A DNA stretch of 64,000 nt from Aquipuribacter sp051216895 (GTDB taxonomy: Bacteria; Actinomycetota; Actinomycetes; Actinomycetales; JBBAYJ01): NCBI RefSeq assembly GCF_051216895.1, contig NZ_JBPKAO010000016.1, positions 1 to 64,000 on the forward strand, read 5' to 3'. This document shows, piece after piece, positions 1 to 8,418 of the stretch. A program made the position numbers and the translations under genes. Within the stretch, counting starts at the first letter, position 1. Each line of letters opens with the position of its first letter. A model generated the notes under the pieces. It was not told the DNA's origin. It searched no databases and saw nothing but the letters and a program-made list of their open reading frames with translations.

Positions 1-65
1 GCACCACCCCGGACACAACCCGGGCCCTCAGCCGGGCGGCTGTGGGCAACGCTCCGACCAGGTGC

Positions 66-1682
66 TCAGGCGCGCGAGTCCACCCCGCGCCGCAGCAACC
101 CGTAGGCCAGCCCGTCGACCAGCGCCTCCCAGGACGCCTCGACGATGTTCGGCCCGACGCCCACCGTGGTCCACGTGGAGCCGTGGTCCGCCGTCTCCAG
201 CAGGACCCTGGTGACGGCGTCGGTGCCGTGGGAGGAGTCGAGGATCCGCACCCGGAAGTCGATCAGCTCGAGCTCGTCCAGCTCGGGGTAGGTCGGCGTC
301 AGGGCGAGCCGCAGCGCGGCGTCCAGGGCGTTGACCGGCCCGTTGCCCTCCCCCGTCGCGACGGTCCGCGACCCGCCCGTCACCAGCCGCACCGTCGCCT
401 CGGAGGTCGCGCCACCGTGGCCGGCCCCGGGACGCATCTCGGCGATCACGCGCCAGGAGTCGACGTGGAAGTAGTCGGGGACGCCCTGCTCCAGGCCGAG
501 GCCCCCGGCGACGCGGCGCACCAGCAGCTCGAACGACGCGTCGGCCGCCTCGAAGGTGTACCCCTCGGCCTCGCGCGCCTTCACCGCGTCGGTGACCGCG
601 CCCAGCAGGGTCGCCCCGGACAGGTCCAGGCCCAGCTCGCGGCCCTTGAGCTCGATGCTCGCCCGGCCGGCCATCTCGCTGACCAGCATCCGCATGTCGT
701 TGCCGACCTTGGTCGGGTCGACGTGCTGGTACAGGTCGGGGTCGACGCGGATCGCGCTGGCGTGCAGACCCGCCTTGTGGGTGAACGCGCTGGTCCCGAC
801 GTACGGCTGCCGGCTGTACGGCGGCACGTTGGTGATCTCGCTGACCGCGTGCGCCACGCGGCTGGCCTCGCGCAGCCCGCCCGGCGGCAGGACGGGCTGG
901 TCCCGCTTCAGCTCGAGGTTGGCCACCACGGTCACCAGGTCGGCGTTGCCGGTCCGCTCGCCGTAGCCGTTCAGCGTGCCCTGCACCTGCACCGCCCCCG
1001 CGTCCACCGCGGCCAGCGTGTTGGCCACGGCGCAGCCGGTGTCGTTGTGGCAGTGGATGCCCAGACGGGCCCGGGTCGCGTCGTGGACGTCGGCGACGAC
1101 GTCGGCCACCGCCCGCGGCAGGTGGCCGCCGTTGGTGTCGCACAGGGCCACCGTCGAGGCCCCTGCGCCCAGCGCGACCTGCAGGACCTCCAGCGCGTAG
1201 GCCCGGTCGAGGAAGTACCCGTCGAAGAAGTGCTCGGCGTCGAGCACGACCTCGCGCCCCTCCCCCACCAGGAAGGTCACGGTGTCCCGGACCATCTCCA
1301 GGTTCTCGGCCGTGGTGGTCCGCAGCGCCTTCTCGACGTGGCCGGTGTGGCTCTTGGCCACCAGCGTCACCACGGGCGCGAGCGAGTCCAGCAGGGCGCG
1401 GACCTGCGGGTCGGAGTGGGCCTGGCCGCCGGCCCGGCGGGTGGCACCGAACGCCGCCAGCCGGGCGTGGCGAAGCGACAGCTCCTCCGCCGCCCGGGCG
1501 AAGAACTCCGTGTCCTTGGGGATGGCGCCCGGCCAGCCGCCCTCGATGACGCCGACACCCAGGTCGTCCAGGTGCCGGGCGATCGCCAGCTTGTCCAGGA
1601 CCGACAGCGACAGCCCCTCCTGCTGGGCGCCGTCGCGCAGCGTCGTGTCGTAGACCTCGAGGGCCGGCCGGTCCGCCGTCAT
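66..1682 (-). CDS. cimA: (R)-citramalate synthase / 2-isopropylmalate synthase-like (CimA)
   Basis: 538 aa, HMGL-like TIM barrel plus LeuA-type C-terminal dimerisation domain. Condenses acetyl-CoA with pyruvate to citramalate, a threonine-independent entry to isoleucine, in the cytosol. Seen: DTTLRDGAQQEG near residue 10 (substrate/metal loop), GIHCHNDTG (metal-binding HxH), and GTLNGYGERTGNADL near the end of the barrel. Length fits the long CimA family of about 520-540 aa. The ATG at 1682 overlaps the ilvE stop as ATGA, so the two genes are probably translationally coupled, with ilvE upstream. CimA rather than LeuA is preferred because of the motif set and the pairing with ilvE/leuB; substrate specificity cannot be proved from sequence. 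Confidence 0.92.
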   Translation of the reverse strand: MTADRPALEVYDTTLRDGAQQEGLSLSVLDKLAIARHLDDLGVGVIEGGWPGAIPKDTEFFARAAEELSLRHARLAAFGATRRAGGQAHSDPQVRALLDSLAPVVTLVAKSHTGHVEKALRTTTAENLEMVRDTVTFLVGEGREVVLDAEHFFDGYFLDRAYALEVLQVALGAGASTVALCDTNGGHLPRAVADVVADVHDATRARLGIHCHNDTGCAVANTLAAVDAGAVQVQGTLNGYGERTGNADLVTVVANLELKRDQPVLPPGGLREASRVAHAVSEITNVPPYSRQPYVGTSAFTHKAGLHASAIRVDPDLYQHVDPTKVGNDMRMLVSEMAGRASIELKGRELGLDLSGATLLGAVTDAVKAREAEGYTFEAADASFELLVRRVAGGLGLEQGVPDYFHVDSWRVIAEMRPGAGHGGATSEATVRLVTGGSRTVATGEGNGPVNALDAALRLALTPTYPELDELELIDFRVRILDSSHGTDAVTRVLLETADHGSTWTTVGVGPNIVEASWEALVDGLAYGLLRRGVDSRA

Positions 1683-2776
1683 GCGAGCTGCCGCAGCCAG
1701 CCGTGCGTGTCCCCGGTCCGTCCGTACTGGATGTCCAGGAGGGCCTGGCGCACCCGCATGGTGGTCTCGCCCGCCTCGGTGCCCATGACGACCTCGCCGC
1801 CGTCCCAGGCCAGGCGTCCGAGCGGGGTGACCACCGCCGCAGTCCCGCAGGCGAACACCTCGGTGATGTCGCCCGAGGCCACGCCGTCGCGCCACTCGTC
1901 GACGGACACCTTGCGCTCCTCGACGCGCAGGCCGAGCTCGGCACCGATGGTGAGGATCGACGAGCGGGTGACGCCCTCGAGGATGGTGCCGGTCAGCTCC
2001 GGGGTGACCAGCGAGCCGTCGGCGTGGACGAAGTACAGGTTCATCCCGCCCAGCTCCTCGACCCAGCGGTGCTCGGCGGCGTCGACGAAGCAGACCTGGT
2101 CGCAGCCGTGGGCGGTGGCCTCCTGCTGCGCGGCCAGGCTGGCGGCGTAGTTGCCGCCGCACTTGGCCGCACCGGTCCCGCCGACCGCGGCACGCGAGTA
2201 GTCCGTCGTCAGCCAGATCGACACCGGTGAGATGCCGCCGGAGAAGTAGGCGCCGGCGGGCGAGGCGATCACGCAGTAGGTGACCTCCTGGGCCGGCCGC
2301 ACACCCAGGAACGACTCAGAGGCGAACATGAACGGCCGCAGGTACAGGCTCGTCTCGCCACCCGTGGGCACCCAGTCGACGTCGGCCCGCACCAGCGCCT
2401 CGACCGAGGCGATGAAGGCCTCCTCGGGCAGCGGCGGCAGGGCCAGGCGACGGGCCGAGCGGGCGAAGCGGGCCGCGTTGGCCTCGGGCCGGAAGGACCA
2501 CACCGTGCCGTCGGCGTGGCGGTAGGCCTTCATGCCCTCGAAGATCTCCTGCGCGTAGTGCAGGACCGCCGAGGCCGGCGACAACGTGATCGGACCGAAC
2601 GCGCGGACCCGGGCGTCGTGCCAGCCGCCGTCGGGCGTCCACGTCGCGGTGACCATGTGGTCGGTGAAGTGCTTGCCGAAGCCGGGGGCCGCCAGGATGG
2701 CCGTCCGGTCATCGTCGGACCGACGTGCGACGTCGGCGTCCAGCACGAAGTCCACGGTGGATGTCGTCTGCGTCAT
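1679..2776 (-). CDS. ilvE: branched-chain amino acid aminotransferase
   Basis: 365 aa fold-type IV PLP aminotransferase, the normal length for class II BCATs. Performs the last step of isoleucine, leucine and valine synthesis with glutamate as amino donor. Seen: the substrate-loop region LHYAQEIFEGMKAYRH, the PLP lysine within GGTGAAKCGGNYAAS (about residue 205), and EELGGMNLYF. The ATG has a GGGAGG Shine-Dalgarno 6 nt upstream. A TAGGCT -10-like element lies at 2827-2832, just after the leuB stop, so ilvE-cimA may have its own promoter. The stop overlaps the cimA start by 4 bp. Confidence 0.96.
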   Translation of the reverse strand: MTQTTSTVDFVLDADVARRSDDDRTAILAAPGFGKHFTDHMVTATWTPDGGWHDARVRAFGPITLSPASAVLHYAQEIFEGMKAYRHADGTVWSFRPEANAARFARSARRLALPPLPEEAFIASVEALVRADVDWVPTGGETSLYLRPFMFASESFLGVRPAQEVTYCVIASPAGAYFSGGISPVSIWLTTDYSRAAVGGTGAAKCGGNYAASLAAQQEATAHGCDQVCFVDAAEHRWVEELGGMNLYFVHADGSLVTPELTGTILEGVTRSSILTIGAELGLRVEERKVSVDEWRDGVASGDITEVFACGTAAVVTPLGRLAWDGGEVVMGTEAGETTMRVRQALLDIQYGRTGDTHGWLRQLA

Positions 2777-2826
2777 CTGCGCCTCCCAGCACTCGCCCCG
2801 GGCCCGAGGTCCCGACGGTCGTGCAG

Positions 2827-2832
2827 AGCCTA
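2827..2832 (-). promoter_or_regulatory. putative -10 element of ilvE-cimA
   Basis: TAGGCT on the minus strand, about 50 nt before the ilvE ATG in the 67-bp gap after leuB. It fits the TANNNT pattern seen repeatedly in this window. No convincing -35 is visible. Unlike most promoters here it would leave a leader with a Shine-Dalgarno. Confidence 0.4.
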
Positions 2833-2843
2833 GGGGACCCGGC

Positions 2844-3950
2844 TCAGCCGTCGAGGCGGGCCAGGACCGCCGCGGTCACGTCCGCCGTGCCGGGTCGCGG
2901 GGCCGCCGGGTCGCGGGCGGCGAGCGCCGCCACGACGGCGGTCTGCACCCGGGCCGCGGCGTCGGGCAGGCCGACGTGCTCCAGCAGCAGCGCCACCGAC
3001 AGGAACGTCGCCGTGGGGTCCGCGATCCCCTGCCCGGCGATGTCCGGGGCCGAGCCGTGCACGGGCTCGAACATGCTCGGCGCGGTCCGGTCGGGGTTGA
3101 CGTTGCCGCTGGCGGCCAGGCCGATCCCGCCGGTGACCGCGGCGGCGAGGTCGGTGATGATGTCGCCGAACAGGTTGTCGGTGACGATGACGTCGAAGCG
3201 CTGCGGGTCGGTGACCATGAAGATGGTCGCGGCGTCCACGTGCAGGTAGTCGACGGTGACGTCGGGGAACTCGGCGTTGACCGCGTCGACGGTGCGTCGC
3301 CACAGGTGCCCGGCGTTGACCAGGACGTTGTGCTTGTGGACCAGGGTCAGCTTCTTGCGGGTCCGCGCGGCGGCACGCGCGAACGCGTCGCGGACGACCC
3401 GCTCGACCCCGAACGCGGTGTTGATGCTGACCTCGGTCGCGATCTCGTGCGGGGTCCCCACCCGCAGGGCCCCGCCGTTGCCGACGTAGGGGCCCTCGGT
3501 GCCCTCGCGGACCACGACGAAGTCGACCGGTCCCCGGTCGAGCACGGCCGGCGACAGCGGGCTGGTCGCCCCGGGCAGCAGGACCGAGGGGCGCAGGTTG
3601 ACGTAGTGGTCGAGCTGGAAGCGCAGCTTGAGCAGCAGGCCGCGCTCGAGCACGCCGGAGGGGACACCGGGGTCGCCGACCGCGCCGAGCAGGACGACGT
3701 CGTGACGGCGGATGGCGGCCAGGTCGTCGTCGGTGAGCGTCTCGCCGGTCCTGTGCCAGCGGGCCGCACCCAGGTCGTAGGCCGTGGTCCGCACGTCGAC
3801 GTCGGTGCCGCCGCTGGACAGGGCCGCCCGCAGGACGTCCAGGCCGGCCCCGACGACCTCGGGGCCGATACCGTCACCGGCCACCACGGCCAGGTCGAGG
3901 CTGCTGGGGGTGGTGGCCTTCTCGGACGGCGACGTCTGGGGGGCGGGCAT
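2844..3950 (-). CDS. leuB: 3-isopropylmalate dehydrogenase
   Basis: 368 aa isocitrate/isopropylmalate dehydrogenase family. Oxidatively decarboxylates 3-isopropylmalate in leucine synthesis; in a citramalate pathway it also acts on methylmalate. Seen: VVAGDGIGPEV near residue 22, ERGLLLKLRFQLDHYVNLRP (substrate arginines), VTDNLFGDIITDLAA (metal aspartates) and EPVHGSAPDIAGQG (NAD binding). The first ~17 residues are low-complexity Ser/Thr/Pro. The ATG follows a TACCCT -10 element by 6 nt, suggesting a leaderless transcript. In many actinobacteria serA lies between ilvC and leuB; here an SDR and other genes occupy that space. Confidence 0.95.
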   Translation of the reverse strand: MPAPQTSPSEKATTPSSLDLAVVAGDGIGPEVVGAGLDVLRAALSSGGTDVDVRTTAYDLGAARWHRTGETLTDDDLAAIRRHDVVLLGAVGDPGVPSGVLERGLLLKLRFQLDHYVNLRPSVLLPGATSPLSPAVLDRGPVDFVVVREGTEGPYVGNGGALRVGTPHEIATEVSINTAFGVERVVRDAFARAAARTRKKLTLVHKHNVLVNAGHLWRRTVDAVNAEFPDVTVDYLHVDAATIFMVTDPQRFDVIVTDNLFGDIITDLAAAVTGGIGLAASGNVNPDRTAPSMFEPVHGSAPDIAGQGIADPTATFLSVALLLEHVGLPDAAARVQTAVVAALAARDPAAPRPGTADVTAAVLARLDG

Positions 3951-3956
3951 GGCGCG

Positions 3957-3962
3957 AGGGTA
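3957..3962 (-). promoter_or_regulatory. leaderless -10 of leuB
   Basis: TACCCT on the minus strand followed by 6 nt and the leuB ATG. There is no Shine-Dalgarno in between, so transcription probably starts at the start codon. Confidence 0.55.
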
Positions 3963-4031
3963 GACGGGGCCGGCGGGGCGGCGACGAGCCGTCCGCGACC
4001 TGGTCGGCGGCCCGCCGGTGAGACCGGCGAG

Positions 4032-4802
4032 TCAGACCAGCCGGACGCCCGTCAGGTCCGCCAGCCGCTCCAGCAGCGCGTCCTGGTTCGTCGGGTCGGT
4101 GGCCTCGGGGTTGGGCTCGAGCTCGGTGAAGCGCTTGAGGTAGCGGCCGGTGACCCGGGCCCGGTCCTCCTCCGACGTGGCCAGCCACACCTGGGTCGCG
4201 GCCCCGTCGCCGACCTCGTCGGTGGCGGACGGGCCACCCATGCGCGTGCGGATCCAACCGGGGTCCACCGTGGTGCTGAGCACGTCGGGCCACAGCCGGG
4301 CCACCGCGAGGGCCAGCACGACGTCGTGCAGCTTGGAGTCGGAGTAGGCCTGCATGCCGTCCCAGGGCCGCTGCGCCCACTGCAGGTCGTCCAGGTGCAG
4401 CCGCCCACGCTCCTGCAGCCCGGAGGTCAGGTAGACGAGTCGGTCGGGCCGCGGCAGCAGGGCCGTGAGCAGGTAGGGACCGACGGTGTTGACCTGGAAG
4501 ATCCGTTCCATGCCGTCGTCGGTGAGCGTGCGCCCGGCCACGTCGCCACCCACGCCCGCGTTGTGGACGACGGCGTCGAACCGGCCCACGGCCGCGGCCG
4601 AGGCCGCCGCGGAACGGGTCTGCTCCAGCGAGGTCAGGTCGCCGACGACGACGTCACGCAACCCCGGGAGGGCCGCCCTGACGTCGTCCGCCCGGGCGTC
4701 GCTGCGGGCGTGGGCCACGACGTCGTGACCGGCGGCCAGCAGCCGGCGGGCCGTCTCCAGGCCGATGCCGTCGGTGGAACCGGTGACGAGGACGAGGCTC
4801 AC
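4032..4802 (-). CDS. short-chain dehydrogenase/reductase family oxidoreductase
   Basis: 256 aa SDR with the GTG start at 4802, chosen because AGGAG lies 5 nt upstream and VSLVLVTGSTDGIGLETA begins exactly there. Seen: the TGxxxGIG cofactor motif at residues 8-15, VHNAGVGG (NNAG-like) near residue 80, and YSDSKLHDVVLA, a YxxxK catalytic pair. The Rossmann fold is the classical size; NADP(H) preference and substrate are not evident. It resembles the WW-domain oxidoreductase/retinol dehydrogenase-like SDRs common in actinobacteria. It stands alone between leuB and the photolyase-like gene. Confidence 0.85.
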   Translation of the reverse strand: MSLVLVTGSTDGIGLETARRLLAAGHDVVAHARSDARADDVRAALPGLRDVVVGDLTSLEQTRSAAASAAAVGRFDAVVHNAGVGGDVAGRTLTDDGMERIFQVNTVGPYLLTALLPRPDRLVYLTSGLQERGRLHLDDLQWAQRPWDGMQAYSDSKLHDVVLALAVARLWPDVLSTTVDPGWIRTRMGGPSATDEVGDGAATQVWLATSEEDRARVTGRYLKRFTELEPNPEATDPTNQDALLERLADLTGVRLV

Positions 4803-4922
4803 GTGAACTCCTGGTGCGGGGGGCGGAGGGACCTGGCGGCCGGAGGGCCGTCCCACCTCACCGCAACCGGCCCGTCCTCGCACGCCGGGGCGGGGAGGCG
4901 GCGGGCGCCCGGCGACCTCCGG

Positions 4923-6218
4923 TCAGGGGCGACCGACGCCCTTGCGCCACGCGCTGAACGACTGGGCCGGACCACCGCCCGGTCGCACCAGCCACGGCCA
5001 GGGGTGGACCTGGACGGGCTGCACCTCCCGGGCCCGACGCGCGAAGCCGGGTACCGGGGCGTGCGTGACCGCCACCGACCGCCCGGCCAGGGCTGCCCCG
5101 ACGTCTCCCAGGTGCACCTCGACCTCGCGCCGGGTGGCCAGCGAGGCCACCGTCTCGGCCAGGAACACCAGACGCTTGCCCGACAGCCGCAGCCGGGCCA
5201 GCAGCGGCTCGTCGAACACGACGACCACGGGCAGGTCCGGGTGGGCGGCCAGCGCCGGGTCGGCGTCACCGAGGGACTCGAAGGTGAGCCAGACCGCCTC
5301 GGGCTGCTCCTGGCCCTCCGCGGAGGCGGGCCCGGCCAGCGCGGTCGTCGCCCCCGAGCGCAGCCCCGGTGGCTCGTCGGCGACCCGGGCCCCACCGGTC
5401 TCGGCGGGCCAGTCCTCGATCGGGCACGCCCGGGCCAGGGGGCAGCGCTCGCACAGGCCCGGGGCGCGGGTGCGGACCTGCCACCGGCTGAACCCGTAGG
5501 GCTTGCCCGTCCCCGTGCCGACGGTCCACTGCCAGCCGAGCCGGTTGGCCGCCCGGGAGCCGTCGAGCAGGTGGCGGAAGAACTCGTCCTCGCCCTCGCG
5601 CCAGTCCCACCCGGCGCGCACGGTCCACTGCGAGGCCAGCCACATCCGGGTCTGGTTGACCAGCCAGCCGTCGCCGTGCAGCTCGTCGGTGACGGTGCGC
5701 ACGCACAGCATCTGCTCCGGCCACGCCTCGTCGCGCCACGGGCCGACCGCAGGCGGGTCGTAGCGCAGCGGAGACCGCATCCCGGCCCCGGTGCGGGCGT
5801 ACACGTGGCGGGCGTACTCCTGCCACATCAGCTCGTCGCGGTACTTGGTCCGGTCCCGGGCGGGCGCGTCGGCGACGTGGCGCCAGAGGGTCGGCAGGTC
5901 GACCAGGCCGTGACGCACGTACGGGCTCATCCGGGACGCGCCCCGGGCACGCTCGGGCAGCACCTGGTTGCGGCGCGAGGCGTACCCGGTGACGTCCAAC
6001 GAGGCGAGGGCCACGTCCGCGGCGTCCTGCCCGCCTCGGAACGCCCCGCTGGCGCGGACGCCGTCGGCCCCCTCGAGGCTCAGGTGCCCCAGGTGCTCGG
6101 CCACCCAGGCGACTGCCGCCGCGGGGTCCTCGGCGACGTCGAGCCCCGGCGTGGGCAGCTGGGCGGACGCGGCGCGCGCGGCGGCGGACGGGGGCGGCGA
6201 CGACGGCGGCAGACTCAC
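4923..6218 (-). CDS. photolyase/cryptochrome-like protein with swapped domain order
   Basis: 431 aa from the GTG at 6218. Residues ~35-255 match the helical FAD-binding domain of photolyases/cryptochromes: RMSPYVRHGLVDLPTLWRHV, YRDELMWQEYARHVYAR, NQTRMWLASQWTVRAGWDW, LDGSRAANRLGWQWTVGTGT. The alpha/beta antenna domain normally precedes this domain. Here a degenerate alpha/beta-like segment follows it (about residues 307-431: AVWLTFESLGDADPAL, LARLRLSGKRLVFLAETVAS, VEVHLGDVGAALAGRS). Between the two lies CERCPLARACP, three cysteines at 256, 259 and 265. Light-driven DNA repair versus signalling cannot be decided. The gene is divergent from the two-component system at 6306. Confidence 0.8.
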   Translation of the reverse strand: MSLPPSSPPPSAAARAASAQLPTPGLDVAEDPAAAVAWVAEHLGHLSLEGADGVRASGAFRGGQDAADVALASLDVTGYASRRNQVLPERARGASRMSPYVRHGLVDLPTLWRHVADAPARDRTKYRDELMWQEYARHVYARTGAGMRSPLRYDPPAVGPWRDEAWPEQMLCVRTVTDELHGDGWLVNQTRMWLASQWTVRAGWDWREGEDEFFRHLLDGSRAANRLGWQWTVGTGTGKPYGFSRWQVRTRAPGLCERCPLARACPIEDWPAETGGARVADEPPGLRSGATTALAGPASAEGQEQPEAVWLTFESLGDADPALAAHPDLPVVVVFDEPLLARLRLSGKRLVFLAETVASLATRREVEVHLGDVGAALAGRSVAVTHAPVPGFARRAREVQPVQVHPWPWLVRPGGGPAQSFSAWRKGVGRP

Positions 6219-6293
6219 CGTCGAAGCCTCTCCCGGCGCGGACCACCCCGCGACCCGACCCGCGACCCGAGCCCCTACCCGACGTGCGGCCCC

Positions 6294-6299
6294 TACGCT
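6294..6299 (+). promoter_or_regulatory. leaderless -10 of the 6306 sensor kinase
   Basis: TACGCT followed by 6 nt and GTG at 6306, with no Shine-Dalgarno. This is the same spacing as at ilvD, the cysteine desulfurase gene and glgE. Confidence 0.55.
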
Positions 6300-6305
6300 G
6301 CCGCC

Positions 6306-7547
6306 GTGACCTCGTCCGGTGCCCCCAGCGACGCCTCGCCCGGTGCCGACGTGGGGCCCGACCCGGCCACCGGCACCCGGTCGCGCTTCGGCCTCCTCCG
6401 CTGGTGGCGGGCTCACCCGCTCACGGTCGACGCGATCTGGGCCGCCGGGATGCTGCTGGTCGGCGCCGGTCTGATCGTCGCCGGCGGGCTCCCGGGGAGT
6501 CCGGTGAGGGAGCAGCTGCTCGTCAGCGTCGCCCTGGCCGTGCCGCTCGTCTGGCGTCGGCGCGCCCCCGAGCTCGTCACCGGTGTCGTCGCCGTCCTGC
6601 AGTACCTGCAGCTGGCCGTCGGGGTCCACCAGGTGCTGCCCGCCAACCTCTTCGCCACCGTGTCGGTGCTGTTCACCGTCACCGCCTACGGGCGGGACCG
6701 GGTGTGGCAGACCTTCCTGGGCCTGGCCCTGCTCGGGTGCGTGCCGGTCGCCGCGGTCGTCAACCTCAGCGTGGCCGTCGTGACCGCGACGACCATGATC
6801 GGCGCCACCCTGGCCGGGTACCTGCGCCGCATCGTCCGCGTCCGCGACGAGGCCGCGGTCGAGCGGGCCCGCCGGCTCGAGGTGGAGCGCGACTCCGCGG
6901 CCACCGTCGCCGCGGAGCAGGAGCGCCGTCGGATCGCCCGCGACCTGCACGACGTGATCGCGCACTCCCTCACCGTGATCGTGGCCCAGGCCGACGGCGG
7001 TCGGTACGCCGCCCGGACCGACCCGGAGGCGGCGCAGCGGTCGCTGGAGACCGTCGCGTCCACCGCACGGGTGGCCCTGACGGACCTGCGGGCCGCGCTC
7101 GGGGCGCTGCGGGCACCGGGTCACGCCGACACCACCCCCCTGCCCGGGGCCGTCGACGTCCCGTCGCTGGTCGCGTCGGTGCGCGACAGCGGGCACCCGG
7201 TCGTGCTGACGGTCACCGGCGAGCCGGGGACGGTGCCGCCCGCCGCCGGCCTGACGGCCTACCGGGTCGTGCAGGAGTCGCTGACCAACGTCCTCAAGCA
7301 CGCCGGCCCCGGGGTCCGGACCACGGTCGAGCTGCACCACGAGCCGACCGCCGTCCGGGTGGAGGTCGGCGACGACGGGATCGGCTCGGCGTCCCGGACG
7401 ACGGCCCCGGACGGGTCCGGCACAGGTCTGGTGGGCATGCGCGAGCGGGTCGAGGCGATGGGTGGGCGGTTCCAGGCCGGCCCGCGCGAGGGCGGTGGCT
7501 GGCGCGTGGTCGCCGACCTGCCTCTGCAGACGGGGGGCCTCGGGTGA
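6306..7547 (+). CDS. NarL-type sensor histidine kinase
   Basis: 413 aa membrane sensor kinase. About four to five hydrophobic segments span residues ~40-165 with almost no extracellular domain, so it is an intramembrane-sensing type. A coiled-coil linker (VRVRDEAAVERARRLEVERD) follows. The HisKA_3 box ERRRIARDLHDVIAHSL has the phospho-acceptor His near residue 215. The HATPase has VVQESLTNVLKHA (N box), VGDDGIG and GTGLVGMRERVEAMGG (G boxes). The GTG start is set by the -10 element 6 nt upstream. The stop overlaps the regulator gene by 4 bp. The following ABC/FtsX genes suggest control of that exporter, as in cell-envelope or peptide-stress modules; that link is inference. Confidence 0.93.
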   Translation: MTSSGAPSDASPGADVGPDPATGTRSRFGLLRWWRAHPLTVDAIWAAGMLLVGAGLIVAGGLPGSPVREQLLVSVALAVPLVWRRRAPELVTGVVAVLQYLQLAVGVHQVLPANLFATVSVLFTVTAYGRDRVWQTFLGLALLGCVPVAAVVNLSVAVVTATTMIGATLAGYLRRIVRVRDEAAVERARRLEVERDSAATVAAEQERRRIARDLHDVIAHSLTVIVAQADGGRYAARTDPEAAQRSLETVASTARVALTDLRAALGALRAPGHADTTPLPGAVDVPSLVASVRDSGHPVVLTVTGEPGTVPPAAGLTAYRVVQESLTNVLKHAGPGVRTTVELHHEPTAVRVEVGDDGIGSASRTTAPDGSGTGLVGMRERVEAMGGRFQAGPREGGGWRVVADLPLQTGGLG

Positions 7548-8293
7548 GCGTCGGACCGCCGTCCGGCGTGATCACCGTGGCCCTGGTCGACGACCAGCCG
7601 CTCGTGCGCGCGGGTTTCCGCATGCTCGTCGACTCCCAGCCCGACCTGCGCGTGCTCGTCGAGGCCGGTGACGGGCGCCAGGCGGTCGACGCCCTGGCCC
7701 GCACGCACGTGGACGTGGTCCTGATGGACGTCCGGATGCCCGTGCTGGACGGTGTCGCGGCCACCCGCGAGCTGCTGCAGGCCGACCCCGCGACCCGGGT
7801 GCTGGTGCTGACCACGTTCGACCTGGACGACTACGTGCTGGCCGCGGTCGCCGCCGGGGCCAGCGGCTTCCTGCTGAAGGACGCGCAGCCCGAGGAGCTG
7901 CTGGCCGCGATCCGCACGGTGCACTCCGGCGAGGCCGTGGTCGCCGCGAGCGCGACCCGGCGGCTGCTCGCCCACGTCGCCCCCCTGCTGCGCGGCGACG
8001 GGCCCGACGGCGCCGGACCTGCGGGCGGACCTGCCGGTGGCGGTCTCGACGGTCGTGGCAGCGCCGTCGAGCTGGACGGCCTCACGGTCCGCGAGCGCGA
8101 GGTGCTGCAGCTCATGGCGCGAGGGCTGTCCAACACCGAGATCGCCGAGCGGCTGGTGCTGGGGCAGTCGACCGTCAAGACCCACGTGGGGCGCGTGCTG
8201 GACAAGACCGGGAGCCGCGACCGGGTGCAGGCCGTGGTCCTCGCCTACCGGACGGGCCTGGTCCACCCGGAGGACGACCTCGACGGCACCTGA
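7544..8293 (+). CDS. NarL/FixJ-family response regulator
   Basis: 249 aa. Receiver domain with VALVDDQPLVRAGF (acidic pocket), phospho-acceptor Asp ~62 in DVVLMDVRMPVLDG, the switch Thr in VLVLTTFDLDDYV and Lys in GFLLKDAQPEELL. The C-terminal LuxR helix-turn-helix reads LTVREREVLQLMARGLSNTEIAERL..STVKTHV. A Gly-rich linker (residues ~152-175) joins the domains and is longer than usual. The start overlaps the kinase stop (GTGA), so the pair is co-translated. Its likely target is the ABC operon starting at 8419 on the same strand. Confidence 0.95.
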   Translation: MSVGPPSGVITVALVDDQPLVRAGFRMLVDSQPDLRVLVEAGDGRQAVDALARTHVDVVLMDVRMPVLDGVAATRELLQADPATRVLVLTTFDLDDYVLAAVAAGASGFLLKDAQPEELLAAIRTVHSGEAVVAASATRRLLAHVAPLLRGDGPDGAGPAGGPAGGGLDGRGSAVELDGLTVREREVLQLMARGLSNTEIAERLVLGQSTVKTHVGRVLDKTGSRDRVQAVVLAYRTGLVHPEDDLDGT

Positions 8294-8405
8294 GGCGCCC
8301 CGCCCGGTCCCGGATCCACCCGTGGGAGGACACCCGTCGCGCGGGGGCCCCGGGAGGCCGCGGAGATCCGCCCCTGGGCCGACGCCGACGGCGGGCGTGC
8401 GTCCT

Positions 8406-8411
8406 TAGCGT
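8406..8411 (+). promoter_or_regulatory. leaderless -10 of the ABC/FtsX operon
   Basis: TAGCGT, then 7 nt, then the ATG at 8419. It lies in the 125-bp gap after the response regulator. No Shine-Dalgarno precedes the ATG. Confidence 0.55.
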
Positions 8412-8418
8412 CGCCGTC

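Noticed and set aside
1..65. Gene at the left edge
   Set aside because: No start, stop or motif supports a gene in the first 65 bases; they hold only the region downstream of cimA.
42..2150. Plus-strand open frame over cimA and ilvE
   Set aside because: High-GC shadow: the minus strand carries complete, motif-rich cimA and ilvE.
2586..6305. Very long plus-strand open frame preceding the 6306 sensor kinase
   Set aside because: It is antisense to leuB, the SDR and the photolyase-like gene, is rich in Arg/Gly/Pro/His with no family motif, and only becomes a real protein from GTG 6306.
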